Assembly: GCA_021806645.1 (NCBI GenBank)
Contig: JAJZQX010000003.1
Span: 186,001-250,000, forward strand
Direction of reading: 5' to 3'
Length of the DNA: 64,000 nucleotides
Source of the DNA: Myxococcales bacterium
GTDB taxonomy: Bacteria > Myxococcota > Myxococcia > Myxococcales > Anaeromyxobacteraceae
Positions 51,751 through 61,504 of this stretch are shown one piece after another; position 1 is the first letter of the stretch, and each line of letters opens with the position of its first letter. The notes beneath the pieces are model-generated. The model ran no database searches, had not been told where the DNA came from, and saw nothing but the letters and a program-made list of their open reading frames with translations. The position numbers were made by a program, and so were the translations under genes.

Positions 51751-52500
51751 ATGGGCATCTTCAATCTGTTTGGCTCCGCCACCGAGCGGGAGCAGGCGCA
51801 GCTCAAGAAGCTGGCCCGCAAGGTGACGGAGAAATACGGTCCGCCCGAGAACCGGCAGAAGGGAATCGAACAGCTGGCCGACCTGGGCACCCCGGACGCG
51901 CTCAAGACGCTCTGCCTGCGCTTCACGCTGCTGGCCGACCCGGGCATCACCGATCAGGAGGAGAAGGAGTCGGTTCACGGACACCTGGTCGACGCCGGGC
52001 GCGACGCCATCGCCCCCGTAACCGACTTCATCCGCGAGCAGGAGAGCGGCATCGCCTGGGGCCTGAGGGCGCTGGCCGCGGTGGCCACGCCGGGCGAGGT
52101 GCTCGACACGGTGGTGGCGGAGCTGGCTCGCCTCGCCACGGTCTACATGCGGGACCCCGAGAAGAAGCTGACGCTGCTGGCCTGGGTGAAGGAACACCAT
52201 GACGGCGCCAGCGCGGCCGGGCTCGACGCGGCGCTGCGGGCCATGCTGGAGGACTTCTCCGACGACGTCCGCATCGGCGCGGTCCGCGCCCTGGCCAGCC
52301 TGACGCTCACCGAGCCGACGCGCACGGCGCTCGTCGAGCTGCTGCTCCGTGACGCGGGCAACGCCCGGGTCCGCGGCGAGGTGCTGGCGGCGCTGCACCG
52401 GCTCGGGGCCGACGTGAAGGGCTTCCGCCCTTCCGTCGAGCCCTTGCTGGTCGAGCCGTGGTACCTCGACAAGGACGGCGTGGTGAAGCGGCACGGTTGA
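51751..52500 (+). CDS. HEAT-repeat-like helical protein
   Basis: A 249-residue helical protein with no signal peptide. MGIFNLFGSATEREQAQLKKLARKVTEKYGPPENRQKGIEQLADLGTPDALKTLCLRFTLLADP is followed by repeated helix pairs (GLRALAAVATPGEVLDTVV, VRIGAVRALASLTLTEPTRTALVELLLRDAGNARVRGEVLAALHRLG), the pattern of HEAT/PBS lyase-type repeats. It is probably a protein-interaction scaffold. GGGAGG precedes the ATG at 51751. It is followed after 6 nt by plsB, so they are likely cotranscribed, but a link to lipid synthesis is not shown. Confidence 0.78.
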   Translation: MGIFNLFGSATEREQAQLKKLARKVTEKYGPPENRQKGIEQLADLGTPDALKTLCLRFTLLADPGITDQEEKESVHGHLVDAGRDAIAPVTDFIREQESGIAWGLRALAAVATPGEVLDTVVAELARLATVYMRDPEKKLTLLAWVKEHHDGASAAGLDAALRAMLEDFSDDVRIGAVRALASLTLTEPTRTALVELLLRDAGNARVRGEVLAALHRLGADVKGFRPSVEPLLVEPWYLDKDGVVKRHG

Positions 52501-52506
52501 CCGAAC

Positions 52507-54984
52507 ATGGACCAGTCGCCGACCCCTCCCCAGGCCGCGCCGGTTTCCCGCGGGATGGGGAGGCTCTTCGAGCCGGTCCGGGTGCCCCGCGAGGCGCCAG
52601 CCGAGCTGGCGGCGCTGGCGGCCCGTGGGAGCCTGGTCTTCGTGATGCGGCGCTCGGGGCTGCTAAACTTCCTCTACCTGCGCTGGCTGCTGCGCCGCCA
52701 CGGACTGCCACCGCTCCGGGCCGCGCAGGGCTACACCGGGATCTTCGGCGCGCTCTCGCGCATCCGCCGCACGCGGCGAGCGCTGGAGGAGGCGGTGGGC
52801 GCGGGGCGGTCGAGCGTGCTCTTCCTCGGCAGCCGCGACACGGGGGCCGAGCCGCTGGACCACCTGGTCCGGATGCAGCGGTCGCTGGCGCGCCCCGTCT
52901 TCCTGGTCCCACTCCTGCTCCTCTGGAGCCGGCGGGCACAGCGGCTGGAGGGCTCCTTCTGGGACGTCCTCTTCGGCACGCCGGAGTCGCCCAGCACCTT
53001 GTCCAACGCCATCGCCTTCCTCCGAAACTTCCGGCACAGCTTCCTCTCGGTCGGCCAGGCCGTAGACCTGCAGGCCCGCATCGCCGCGCGGCCCGGCGCC
53101 ACCAACCTCTCGGTGGCGCGTGGCGCCCGCGGCGCCCTGCACCAGCACCTCTCGCGCGAGCTCCGGGCGGCGGTCGGGCCGCCGCTCAAGGGGCCGGGCC
53201 GCGTCAAGGCCAGGGTGCTGCGCGACCGGACCCTGCGGACCAGGCTGGAAGGGCTGGCGGCCGAGACCGGCAGGCCGTACCAGGCGCTGCACCTCGAGGC
53301 GGCGCGCTGCCTCGACGAGCTCGCCAGCAACTACGACCCCAAGGTGGTGGCGCTGGCGCGGCCCGTCCTCAAGGCGCTCTTCCTGAAGCTCTACGAGTCG
53401 CTGGAGATCGACGAGGACGGGCTGGGGCGGGTGAAGCGCGCCGCCGCCACCGCGCCGGTCGTCATCTGTCCCAGCCACAAGAGCTACGTGGACTTCCTGG
53501 TCATCTCCTGGCTCCTCTACGAGCACGGGATGATGGCGCCGCACATCGCCGCCGGCATCAACCTCTCCTTCTGGCCGGCCGGGCCGTTCTTCCGGCGCGG
53601 AGGCGCCTTCTTCATCCGAAGGCAGGTGAAGGGCGACCCGGTCTACGCCGCGGTGCTGCGGGCCTTCGTCAAGCAGCTGCTGCGCGACAGGTTCCCCCAG
53701 GAGTTCTACATCGAGGGCGGGCGCAGCCGGACCGGCAAGCTGCTCTTCCCGAAGATGGGGTTGGTCTCGATGGAGGTGGACGCCTGGCTCGACGGCGCCG
53801 CCGAGGACGTGCTCTTCGTGCCGGTCTCCATCGACTACGAGAAGCTGATCGAGGCGTCGGCCTACCTGCGCGAGCTCTCGGGCGGCGAGAAGAAGAAGGA
53901 GAACCTGCGCGGCCTGCTGGGGGCCATCGCCGTCCTCTTCCGCAGCTACGAGCGACTCTACGTGCAGTTCGAGGAGCCGGTCTCCCTCCGCGCCGTGGCC
54001 CTGGCGCGCCTGGGCGAGCGGGCCGCCGGCCTGGCCACCGACCCCGGGGCTCGCCGCCTGCTGGTGCAGGCCATGGCCACGCGCATCGCCTTCGGCATCG
54101 GAAAGGCGGTCACCATCACGCCGGTCGGGCTGGTCTGCGCCGCGCTGCTCCCGAACGTCCGGCACGGCCTCCCTGCCTCGGAGCTGACACGCCGCGTGGA
54201 GCTGCTCCGCTTCATGGCGGCCGAGGACGGCGCCCGCTTCGGCCGCGGGCTGGCCGGCGCCAGCAGCGATCCCCGCCACGACGGGCCGGTGAGAGACGCC
54301 GTCCGGCGGCTGGTGGCCAGCGGGCAGGTGACGACCGCCAGCGCGGCGGGTGAGACCACCTACCTGGTGGTCACCGAGAAGCGGCCGGTGCTCGACTACC
54401 ACCGCAACGCCGTCATCCACCGCTACGTGGCGCCGGCCATCGCCTCCGCGGCGGTGCTGGGAGGCGGCCAGGGCACCCTGGCCGAGGTGCGTGGCCGGGC
54501 CGAGTGGCTCTCGCGCCTCTTCAAGCTGGAGTTCATGTACGAGCCGGGCGCGGAGCTTTCCAACGTGTTCGAGAAGAACGTGGCCTTCCTGCGGCGGCTC
54601 GGCGCGGTGGAGGTGGAGGGAGACCGGATCCGGCCCGGTGCGTCGCGCGAACCGGCCGAGTTCCTCGCCGAGTTCCTCCGTCCGTACCTCGAGGCCTACC
54701 GGCTCGCCGCCGAGACGGCGCAGGCGCTGCTCGGTGACGCATCGCGTCACCCCGTGGAGCGAAAGGCGCTGGTGAAGCACTGCCTCGAGCGCGGCCATGC
54801 CGACCTGCTCACCGGCCGCATCGCGACGCGCGAAGCGCTCTCCAAGGCCACGCTTGAGAATTCCGTCGAGTGGCTGCTGTCGTCCGGGCGCATCGTCGAC
54901 CGCAACGGTCGACTGGAACTGGCCACGGATCCTGACGCGTTGCGCGAAATCATCGACGGGATCACTCGTCATCTTTCGCCGTGA
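52507..54984 (+). CDS. plsB: glycerol-3-phosphate 1-O-acyltransferase
   Basis: An 825-residue membrane acyltransferase making lysophosphatidic acid, close to the 807 residues of E. coli PlsB. Block I SHKSYVDF (His near residue 323, H-x4-D), block II GPFFRRGGAFFIRR, block III FYIEGGRSRTGKLLFPKMG and block IV VLFVPVSIDY are complete. The long N-terminal region (about 300 residues) and the C-terminal helical part are also typical. Upstream HEAT gene ends 6 nt before it. Confidence 0.95.
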   Translation: MDQSPTPPQAAPVSRGMGRLFEPVRVPREAPAELAALAARGSLVFVMRRSGLLNFLYLRWLLRRHGLPPLRAAQGYTGIFGALSRIRRTRRALEEAVGAGRSSVLFLGSRDTGAEPLDHLVRMQRSLARPVFLVPLLLLWSRRAQRLEGSFWDVLFGTPESPSTLSNAIAFLRNFRHSFLSVGQAVDLQARIAARPGATNLSVARGARGALHQHLSRELRAAVGPPLKGPGRVKARVLRDRTLRTRLEGLAAETGRPYQALHLEAARCLDELASNYDPKVVALARPVLKALFLKLYESLEIDEDGLGRVKRAAATAPVVICPSHKSYVDFLVISWLLYEHGMMAPHIAAGINLSFWPAGPFFRRGGAFFIRRQVKGDPVYAAVLRAFVKQLLRDRFPQEFYIEGGRSRTGKLLFPKMGLVSMEVDAWLDGAAEDVLFVPVSIDYEKLIEASAYLRELSGGEKKKENLRGLLGAIAVLFRSYERLYVQFEEPVSLRAVALARLGERAAGLATDPGARRLLVQAMATRIAFGIGKAVTITPVGLVCAALLPNVRHGLPASELTRRVELLRFMAAEDGARFGRGLAGASSDPRHDGPVRDAVRRLVASGQVTTASAAGETTYLVVTEKRPVLDYHRNAVIHRYVAPAIASAAVLGGGQGTLAEVRGRAEWLSRLFKLEFMYEPGAELSNVFEKNVAFLRRLGAVEVEGDRIRPGASREPAEFLAEFLRPYLEAYRLAAETAQALLGDASRHPVERKALVKHCLERGHADLLTGRIATREALSKATLENSVEWLLSSGRIVDRNGRLELATDPDALREIIDGITRHLSP

Positions 54985-55059
54985 AATCGCAGCGATCGAG
55001 CGATCCGCGCTTCCAAGTGGCGTGCGCTCTCGATTACTCTCTCGACTCCCGCGAAGCAC

Positions 55060-55082
55060 GAGCGTTGCCCCCGGCAACGCTC
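55060..55082 (+). other. perfect 10-bp stem hairpin upstream of the CoA-transferase gene
   Basis: GAGCGTTGCC pairs with GGCAACGCTC around a CCC loop. It lies 54-76 nt before the ATG at 55136 and 76 nt after the plsB stop. It may be a terminator for plsB (no U-tract) or a leader element of the next gene. Confidence 0.4.
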
Positions 55083-55135
55083 CCACGTTCTCCCCCGGCC
55101 AAACCCCGGGGAATGTCCACCGAGGAGGCTGACCG

Positions 55136-56668
55136 ATGGCTGACCGGATTCTCCACAAGGGGCTCAAGGCGAAGGTGATGTCCGCCGAGGCCGCCGCCGC
55201 ACTCATCCCGAACGGTGCCGTGCTCGGCATGTCGGGCTTCACCGGCGCCGGCTACCCGAAGGCCGTTCCCATCGCGCTCTCCAAGCGGGCGCTCGAGGAG
55301 AAGCTCAAGGGCAAGCCCCTCAAGTTCGACGTCCTCACCGGCGCCTCGACCGGCCCGGAGCAGGACACCATGATGTCGTTCGTGGAGGCCTCGCGCTTCC
55401 GCTTCCCCTACCAGGGCGACGCCGTCACCCGCGAGAAGATCAACTCCGGGCTCATCGAGTACCAGGACATGCACCTGAGCCACGTCGGCTCGATGGTCCG
55501 CTACGGGTACTACGGCAAGGGGAAGAACAACCTCGACTTCGCGATCATCGAGGTCACCAAGATCAACGAGGACGGCACCTGCGTGCCCTCGTCGTCGTGC
55601 GGCGCCAACAACGTCTACTTCGAGCACGCCGACAAGATCATCCTCGAGGTCAACTCCTGGCAGGACGAGCGGCTCGAGGGGATGCACGACATCATCTCGG
55701 TGCCGAGCGAGCACGGCAAGCGCGTGCCGCTGCCCATCACCGCCGCCGACGACCGGAAGGGCTCCAAGTACTGGAAGTTCGACCTCTCCAAGGTGGTGGC
55801 GGTGGTGGAGAGCGCCTACCCGGACCGGAACGCGCCCTTCAAGCCGCCCGAGGAGATCCACAAGCGGATCGCCGGCCACATCCTCGACTTCTTCGACGGC
55901 GAGGTGAAGGCGGGCCGGCTCTCCAAGCACCTCACCCCGCTGCAGTCGGGCGTCGGCAACATCGCCAACGCCGTGCTGGTCGGCCTCAACGACGGGCCCT
56001 TCGACCGGATGATCTCCTACACCGAGGTGGTCCAGGACGGCATGCTCGACATGCTCGACTCCGGCAAGCTGGTGGCGGCCTCGGCCACCGCCTTCTCGGT
56101 CTCGCCCGAGGGGCAGGTCCGCTTCAACAAGGACATCGACCGGTACCGGAAGCAGATCATCCTGCGCCCGCAGGAGATCTCCAACAACCCGGAGATCATC
56201 CGCCGCCTCGGCTGCATCGCCATGAACGGGTTCGTCGAGGCCGACATCTACGGCCACGTCAACTCGACGCACATCGCCGGCAAGGGGATCGAGAACGGCA
56301 TCGGCGGGTCGGGTGACTTCGCCCGCAACTCGGCCTACACCATCTTCATGTCCCCGGCCACCGCCAAGGACGGCAAGATCTCCGCCATCGTCCCCTTCGC
56401 CTCGCACATCGACCACACCGAGCACGAGGTGAACGGGATCGTGACCGAGTACGGCTTCGCCGACCTGCGCGGCCGCAGCCCGAAGGAGAAGGCCAAGGAG
56501 GTCATCGAGAAGGCGGCGGCGCCGGAGTACCGGCCGCTCCTCTGGGACTACTTCAAGCGCGCCATGAAGAACCCCAGCGCCGGCCTCCACTCGCCGCACA
56601 TGTTCAGCGAGGCCTTCGCGTTCCACACCCGGTACCTGCAGTCCGGCGACATGCGGCCGAAGAAGTAG
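55136..56668 (+). CDS. acetyl-CoA hydrolase/succinyl-CoA:acetate CoA-transferase family
   Basis: A 510-residue class I CoA-transferase of the AarC/Cat1 type. Family signals are GASTGPEQDTMM, VGSMVRYGYYGKGKNNLDFAIIEVT, and SYTEVVQDGML with the probable catalytic Glu297, then NGIGGSGDFARNS. It swaps CoA between succinyl-CoA and acetate or related acids, with AarC replacing succinyl-CoA synthetase in some acetic acid bacteria. The protein is long for a plain acetyl-CoA hydrolase and fits AarC. GAGGAGG precedes the ATG. A good terminator follows. Confidence 0.9.
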   Translation: MADRILHKGLKAKVMSAEAAAALIPNGAVLGMSGFTGAGYPKAVPIALSKRALEEKLKGKPLKFDVLTGASTGPEQDTMMSFVEASRFRFPYQGDAVTREKINSGLIEYQDMHLSHVGSMVRYGYYGKGKNNLDFAIIEVTKINEDGTCVPSSSCGANNVYFEHADKIILEVNSWQDERLEGMHDIISVPSEHGKRVPLPITAADDRKGSKYWKFDLSKVVAVVESAYPDRNAPFKPPEEIHKRIAGHILDFFDGEVKAGRLSKHLTPLQSGVGNIANAVLVGLNDGPFDRMISYTEVVQDGMLDMLDSGKLVAASATAFSVSPEGQVRFNKDIDRYRKQIILRPQEISNNPEIIRRLGCIAMNGFVEADIYGHVNSTHIAGKGIENGIGGSGDFARNSAYTIFMSPATAKDGKISAIVPFASHIDHTEHEVNGIVTEYGFADLRGRSPKEKAKEVIEKAAAPEYRPLLWDYFKRAMKNPSAGLHSPHMFSEAFAFHTRYLQSGDMRPKK

Positions 56669-56689
56669 GCAGCGTCACCACCGCGGCAC

Positions 56690-56740
56690 CGGCGGCGGTC
56701 GCCCTCCCCCCGGGCGGCCGCCGCCGTCTGTCTCCTGGTG
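56690..56740 (+). terminator. intrinsic-type terminator after the CoA-transferase gene
   Basis: GGCGGCGGTCGCCC (56691-56704) pairs with GGGCGGCCGCCGCC (56712-56725) with one G-U wobble and a 7-nt loop; 56690 and 56726 add a base pair. The following GTCTGTCTCC is moderately T-rich. The stem is very stable and lies about 22 nt after the stop. Confidence 0.65.
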
Positions 56741-56802
56741 CACCCGGGACCAGCGCATCCGGTCGCCGCCAGCCCTCGGGATCTGCTCTAGACTCCCCGC
56801 CC

Positions 56803-57588
56803 ATGACCGACCCCGACCTCGACCTCGCCATGCAGACCGCCCGCCGCGCCGCCGAGGCCGGCGGGGCCGCCGCCCTGCGCCACTTCCGCGCCGGGGTCCG
56901 GGTCGAGCTGAAGCCCGACCGGAGCCCGGTCACGGTGGCCGACCGGGAGGCCGAGGCGGCCATCGTCGAGGTGATCCGCGAGCGCTTCCCCGGCCACGCC
57001 ATCCTCGGCGAGGAGACCGGCGCCCACGCCGGCACCGGGGCCCGCTGGATCGTCGACCCGGTGGACGGCACCCGTGGATTCACGCGCGGTGGATGCTTCT
57101 GGGGGCCGCTGGTGGCGCTCGAGGTGGGCGGCGAGGTGGTGGCCGGCGCCATGGGCATGCCGGCCCTCGGTGAGCGCTACTGGGCGGCCCGCGGGCGCGG
57201 CGCCTGGCGCCAGGTGGGGGCTGGCGCCCCCGAGCGGCTGCGGGTCTCGGGCATCGCCGCCTGGGAGGAGGCGACCCTCTCGCTCGGCGAGCTGAAGTTC
57301 CTGCTGGCGCCGGAGCGACGGGCCCAGGTCAACGAGCTGACGGTCACGGCGGCGCAGGCGCGCGGCTACGGCGACCTGGCCGGCTGCGCCATGGTGCTGA
57401 CGGGCCGCGCCGAGGCCTTCGTCGAGGCCGGCGTCCAGATCTGGGACATCGCCCCGCTCAAGATCCTGGTCGAGGAGGCGGGCGGCCGCTTCACCGACCT
57501 CGACGGCGCGCCGACCCACGCCAGCGGTGGCTGCGTCGCCTCCAACGGGCTGGTGCACGAGCACGTGCTGGCGGGGTTGAAGCGCTGA
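56803..57588 (+). CDS. inositol-monophosphatase-family phosphatase (HisN/SuhB-like)
   Basis: A 261-residue Mg2+-dependent phosphatase. LGEETG, WIVDPVDGTRGFTRG and QIWDIAPLKILVEEAGG are the three metal and substrate motifs of the family, which covers inositol monophosphatase, histidinol-phosphatase HisN and related enzymes. GTRGFTRG instead of GTxNFxxG favours the histidinol-phosphatase/CysQ-like branch, but the substrate is open. No Shine-Dalgarno; TAGACT (56789-56794) lies 8 nt before the ATG. It converges on the histidine kinase gene. Confidence 0.87.
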   Translation: MTDPDLDLAMQTARRAAEAGGAAALRHFRAGVRVELKPDRSPVTVADREAEAAIVEVIRERFPGHAILGEETGAHAGTGARWIVDPVDGTRGFTRGGCFWGPLVALEVGGEVVAGAMGMPALGERYWAARGRGAWRQVGAGAPERLRVSGIAAWEEATLSLGELKFLLAPERRAQVNELTVTAAQARGYGDLAGCAMVLTGRAEAFVEAGVQIWDIAPLKILVEEAGGRFTDLDGAPTHASGGCVASNGLVHEHVLAGLKR

Positions 57589-57606
57589 CGGGGGCCTGTC
57601 CCGCCC

Positions 57607-59940
57607 TCACCCCGGCCCCACCAGCCTGCCGAGCGCCTGCAGCAGCTCCCCTCCCTGGAAGGGCTTCGCGAGGGTGGCCGCGTGGCGGTCCGGCGCCAGG
57701 ACTGGCGCCGCCTCCTCGATCCCGAGCCCGCTCACCAGCAGGAACGGCACCTCGGCCGAGCCCGCCCGGACGATCCGGTAGAGGTCGAGCCCGGTCGCCC
57801 TCGGCATCTGCAGGTCGGTCACCACCGCGTCGAACGGCCCCTGCTTGCTCCAGAGCTCGGCCGCCTGGGCTCCGTCGCTTGCCGTGGTCACCGAGGCCCC
57901 GGCGCGCTCCAGCAGCTCCCTGAGGATCTTCCTCAGGATGGGCTCGTCGTCGGCGACCAGGATGCGCTTGCCGCGCAGCAGGCCTTGCGGCGGGATCGAC
58001 GCCGGCGTGGGCACGGGAAGGGCCGTCCCTCGGAAGACCGGCAGGTGGACCACGAAGGTGGATCCGGTCCCCTCCGCGCTCTCCACCTCCACCCGCCCTC
58101 CGTGGCTGCGCACGATGCCGTAGACCATGGCCAGGCCGAGCCCGGTCCCCTGCCCGTCCGGCTTGGTGGTGAAGTACGGCTCGAAGACCCGGGCTCTCAC
58201 CGCGGGGCTCATGCCGGTGCCCGAGTCGGCCACCGAGAGCCGCACCCAGCCGGCCCCGGCGGACGCCGTGCGGATCATCAGCGTGCCGCCCTGGCTCATC
58301 GCGTCGCGGGCGTTGATGATCAGGTTCACGAGGACCTGCTCGAGCTGCACCCGGACCCCGGCCACTGGGGAGAGGTCAGGAGCGAGGTCGAGGCCAAGGG
58401 CGATCCGGCCTCCCAGGGTCCGGCCCATCAGGACCGACACCTCGCGGCACAGCTGGTTCAGGTCCACGTCCCGGGGCGGCGCTGGCTGCCCGGCGCGGCT
58501 GTAAGCGAGGAGGGCCTTGGTGACCTCGCCGCAGTGGACCAGCGCGTCTCTCGCCAGGGCCAGGTCGCCGGCCAGCGGATGGCCCTCGCCGAGCGCCTCC
58601 AGGCACGGCTCGATCTGCCCGAGGGCCACCGTGAGCTGGTTGTTCACGTCGTGCGCCACGCCGCCCGCCAGCGTGCCGACCGTCTCCCGCCGCTGGCTGC
58701 TCCGGAGCTGCTCGCGCAGGGCCAGCCGCTCCTCCACCGCCCGGTCGGCGAGCCGCAGGGCGTCCTGCAGCGCCACGGCTTCCCAGACCGAGTCATCGCC
58801 GGCCGGCTGCTCGCCACCATCGCCCGTGGCCCTCACGGGGTCCGTCGAGCTCGCCAGGCGGTCGAGGGGACGGCCGAAGCGCTGGGAGATCACCCAGGCG
58901 CGCCACCAGAGGACGACGAAGCCGAACAGGGCCAGCGCCAGGATGGCTAGCCCCTTGGCGCGGCTCTCGCCCATGATCTCCGCCTCGGGGATGGCCACCA
59001 CCACGTACCAGGTGAGCCCGGACGGACCGCGGTACGGCGCGACGAGCCCGTAGTAGTCGCGCCCCGCGGCGCTGGTGCGCACCCGCCGGCCCTCCGCCGG
59101 CACGGAGCGCAGGTCGGCGACCAGCTCGGTGAGTTCGGGCAGGAGGCCCGGCCCGACGGGCTCGAGGAACTCCCTGAAGCGCGCCTCCCGATCCTGGAAC
59201 GGCTCCCGGCGCGGGAGGATCAGCGCACGGCCCTTCTCGTCGGCGATGACCACCAGGGTCCCCGGTGTCGGCTGCGCCGCCCAGGCCTGGGACGTGAGGT
59301 CGTCGAGCAGGACGTCGAGCGCGATGACGCCGAGGAGACGGCCACCGGACCGGACCGGGATGGAGAGGGTGAGACCGGGATCCCTCGTGGTCATGAACCG
59401 GTAGGCGTCGGGAGACCAGCGCTCCAGCTCGCCGGTCGCGACCAGCGCGTACCAGTCGCGGGTCCGCGGGTCGTAGCTGGTGGGCTTCCAGGGCCCCACC
59501 AGCGGCGCGCGGCCGTCCGGGCTCCGGCGCGTCCAGCGTTCCCGGCTCCCGGCGGGGCCGGGAAGGATGGTGCGGGTGTGCCAGGCGCCTCCGGTGCGCA
59601 GCAGGAGGGCGGAGGTCCCGTCGGTCCGGCAGAAGTTGATGGACGAGACGAAGGACTGCCCATGCAGGACGGGGAGCGCGAGCGAGTCGAGCCGCTCGGG
59701 TGCGTCGAGATCGTAATCCCCCTCGATCCACCAGGCGCGAAGCGCGAACCCGATCCGCCACACGCCCTGCGTCTGCCGATCGAGTTCCCACCTCAGCCGC
59801 TCGGCCGCCATGTCCGCCTGGACCCAGGCCTGCGACTCCAGGGCGCGGCCCAGGCTCAGCCAGGCGAGGAGCAGCACCACCGCCAGCAGCGCGCCGGCGA
59901 AGAGCAGGATCTCCCGGAAGAGGTGGCGACTGATGCGCAT
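57607..59940 (-). CDS. hybrid sensor histidine kinase with periplasmic dCACHE-like sensor and receiver domain
   Basis: A 777-residue membrane kinase. Two membrane helices (about 10-30 and 350-372) flank a periplasmic sensor; PTSYDPRTRDWYALVATGE and LTLSIPVRSGGRLLGVIALDVLLDDL are typical dCACHE strands that bind small ligands. After a linker come HisKA with His430 in GGVAHDVNNQL, then the ATPase boxes NLIINARDAM, DSGTGMSP and GTGLGLAMVYGIV. A C-terminal receiver (KRILVADDEPILRK, phospho-Asp near 708 in VVTDLQMP, LLVSGLG, LAKPF) completes it. No output partner is adjacent. It is likely to feed a separate phosphotransfer or response regulator. Confidence 0.93.
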   Translation of the reverse strand: MRISRHLFREILLFAGALLAVVLLLAWLSLGRALESQAWVQADMAAERLRWELDRQTQGVWRIGFALRAWWIEGDYDLDAPERLDSLALPVLHGQSFVSSINFCRTDGTSALLLRTGGAWHTRTILPGPAGSRERWTRRSPDGRAPLVGPWKPTSYDPRTRDWYALVATGELERWSPDAYRFMTTRDPGLTLSIPVRSGGRLLGVIALDVLLDDLTSQAWAAQPTPGTLVVIADEKGRALILPRREPFQDREARFREFLEPVGPGLLPELTELVADLRSVPAEGRRVRTSAAGRDYYGLVAPYRGPSGLTWYVVVAIPEAEIMGESRAKGLAILALALFGFVVLWWRAWVISQRFGRPLDRLASSTDPVRATGDGGEQPAGDDSVWEAVALQDALRLADRAVEERLALREQLRSSQRRETVGTLAGGVAHDVNNQLTVALGQIEPCLEALGEGHPLAGDLALARDALVHCGEVTKALLAYSRAGQPAPPRDVDLNQLCREVSVLMGRTLGGRIALGLDLAPDLSPVAGVRVQLEQVLVNLIINARDAMSQGGTLMIRTASAGAGWVRLSVADSGTGMSPAVRARVFEPYFTTKPDGQGTGLGLAMVYGIVRSHGGRVEVESAEGTGSTFVVHLPVFRGTALPVPTPASIPPQGLLRGKRILVADDEPILRKILRELLERAGASVTTASDGAQAAELWSKQGPFDAVVTDLQMPRATGLDLYRIVRAGSAEVPFLLVSGLGIEEAAPVLAPDRHAATLAKPFQGGELLQALGRLVGPG

Positions 59941-60019
59941 CTCGGCTGGTCTCGAAGGACCTTACCCGGCCGCGAAAGGAAGGGACATGCCGATCGCGCT
60001 CCAGGTCACCGGATGGCGC

Positions 60020-61504
60020 TCAGCGCGCCGGACAGCGCCGCTCCGCCGGCTCCCCCGGCGAGACCAGCAGCCCCTCGCGCAGCAGCCGCAGGTTGACCCC
60101 GGCCCGCAGGTAGCCGGGGTCGAGGGCGATGGCCTCGGAGAGGGCGGCCTCGGCCTCCGCCCCACGGCCGCAGCGGGCCAGCGCGAAGCCCAGGTTGCCG
60201 TAGGCGCGAGGGTTCCCCGGGGCGCGGCGGGCCACGTTCACCCAGAAGGTGACCTCGTCCCGGTAGACCAGGTTGCGCCCGGCGGTGAGGGCACCCAGCC
60301 CGGCCAGCAGCAGGGCGGCGAGCACCAGCCTCCACCGGCGGCGCGGTCCGGCCGAGGCCAGCCAGCTGGCGGCCCACCAGGCCGGCCCCACCAGCGCCAG
60401 GTAGAGCTGGCGATCGTTGGCCGGCTCCGGACGCGGCAGCCACCAGCCCGACGGCGCCAGCCAGAGCAGGAACCAGGGGAGCGCCAGCGCGGCCGCCACC
60501 TCGCGGCCGGGTGGACCGGCGGAGCCCCGCAGCGCGCGCCACGACCAGGCCAGCCCGAGGGCGACCACCGTGGCCATGGCCAGCGCCGCCACCGGCCAGG
60601 GCGGCGCCAGGACCGGATCGGCCACCAGCGCGTCGGGCCGGAGCAACTGCCCGGCCAGCCAGGCCACCGCCGAGAGCTGCACCGCCGCGTTCTCCAGCGG
60701 GCCTCGCAGTGTGAGCGCGTGCTCCGCCATGTGCCGGTAGGAAGGGGCCGCGGCGAAGAGCGCCAGCCCGGCGGCGAGCAGCGCCCAGTGGACGGCGGTG
60801 GCGGAGAGCGCGGCGCGCCAGCTGAACGGACGGCGCCGGTCGGCCGCCTCCAGCAGGAGCAGCGCGGCCGGTAGGACCACGGCCGTCTCCTTGGCGCCGA
60901 GCGAGCAGGCCATGAGGAGGGGCGAGACGGCGTGGGTGAGCCAGCGCTGGCCACGATCGCGACCGGCCAGCCAGGCCAGCATGCTGGCCAGCGCCAGCGC
61001 CGCGGCCAGCGAACTGGAGCGGCCGGAGACGTAGACCACCGCCTCGGTCTGCACCGGGTGAAGGGCGAAGAGGAGCGCGCCCAGCAGCGCCGCCGGATCC
61101 GGCCCGGCCGGGGCCAGGTCGCCGCCGCCGCCGGCCGGCCACGCCTCCCCGGGCCGCGCCTCGCATCCGTCTGCCCGCCAGCGGAGCCGGCGGAGCAACC
61201 GGTACACCAGCAGCGCGTTCAGCCCGTGGAGCGCCACGTTGACGGCGTGGAAGCCTGCCAGCCCCCACCCGGAGGCGTGGTTGAGCGCGAAGCTGAGCTT
61301 GAGGAGCGGCCGGATGCCGGGCATCGACGACCACCAGGCGCCGAGCGAGGAGACGCGCCGCTCGTCAACCACCACCTTCCAGTCGTCGAACTGGAACGTG
61401 CCGGCGAAGGCGGTGGCGTGGGCCAGGATGGCCGCCCCCATCGCCAGCCACGGCCCCGGATCGCGGCGCACCGGCGGCCTCGCGCCGCGGCCGAGCTCAG
61501 CCAC
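60020..61504 (-). CDS. TMTC-like GT-C membrane glycosyltransferase with C-terminal TPRs
   Basis: A 494-residue protein with about ten membrane helices and two TPR-like units at the C-terminus (AYGNLGFALARCGRGAEAEAALSEAIALDPGYLRAGVNL). FQFDDWKVVV at the first loop is the FDD motif of GT-C enzymes, and the architecture resembles TMTC O-mannosyltransferase-type proteins (PMT-like helices plus TPR). The GTG at 61504 overlaps the carboxypeptidase stop region; an earlier ATG at 61570 would overlap by 74 nt and start with a Pro/Arg-rich extension. Substrate is unknown; a role in protein or envelope glycosylation is inferred only. Confidence 0.72.
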   Translation of the reverse strand: MAELGRGARPPVRRDPGPWLAMGAAILAHATAFAGTFQFDDWKVVVDERRVSSLGAWWSSMPGIRPLLKLSFALNHASGWGLAGFHAVNVALHGLNALLVYRLLRRLRWRADGCEARPGEAWPAGGGGDLAPAGPDPAALLGALLFALHPVQTEAVVYVSGRSSSLAAALALASMLAWLAGRDRGQRWLTHAVSPLLMACSLGAKETAVVLPAALLLLEAADRRRPFSWRAALSATAVHWALLAAGLALFAAAPSYRHMAEHALTLRGPLENAAVQLSAVAWLAGQLLRPDALVADPVLAPPWPVAALAMATVVALGLAWSWRALRGSAGPPGREVAAALALPWFLLWLAPSGWWLPRPEPANDRQLYLALVGPAWWAASWLASAGPRRRWRLVLAALLLAGLGALTAGRNLVYRDEVTFWVNVARRAPGNPRAYGNLGFALARCGRGAEAEAALSEAIALDPGYLRAGVNLRLLREGLLVSPGEPAERRCPAR

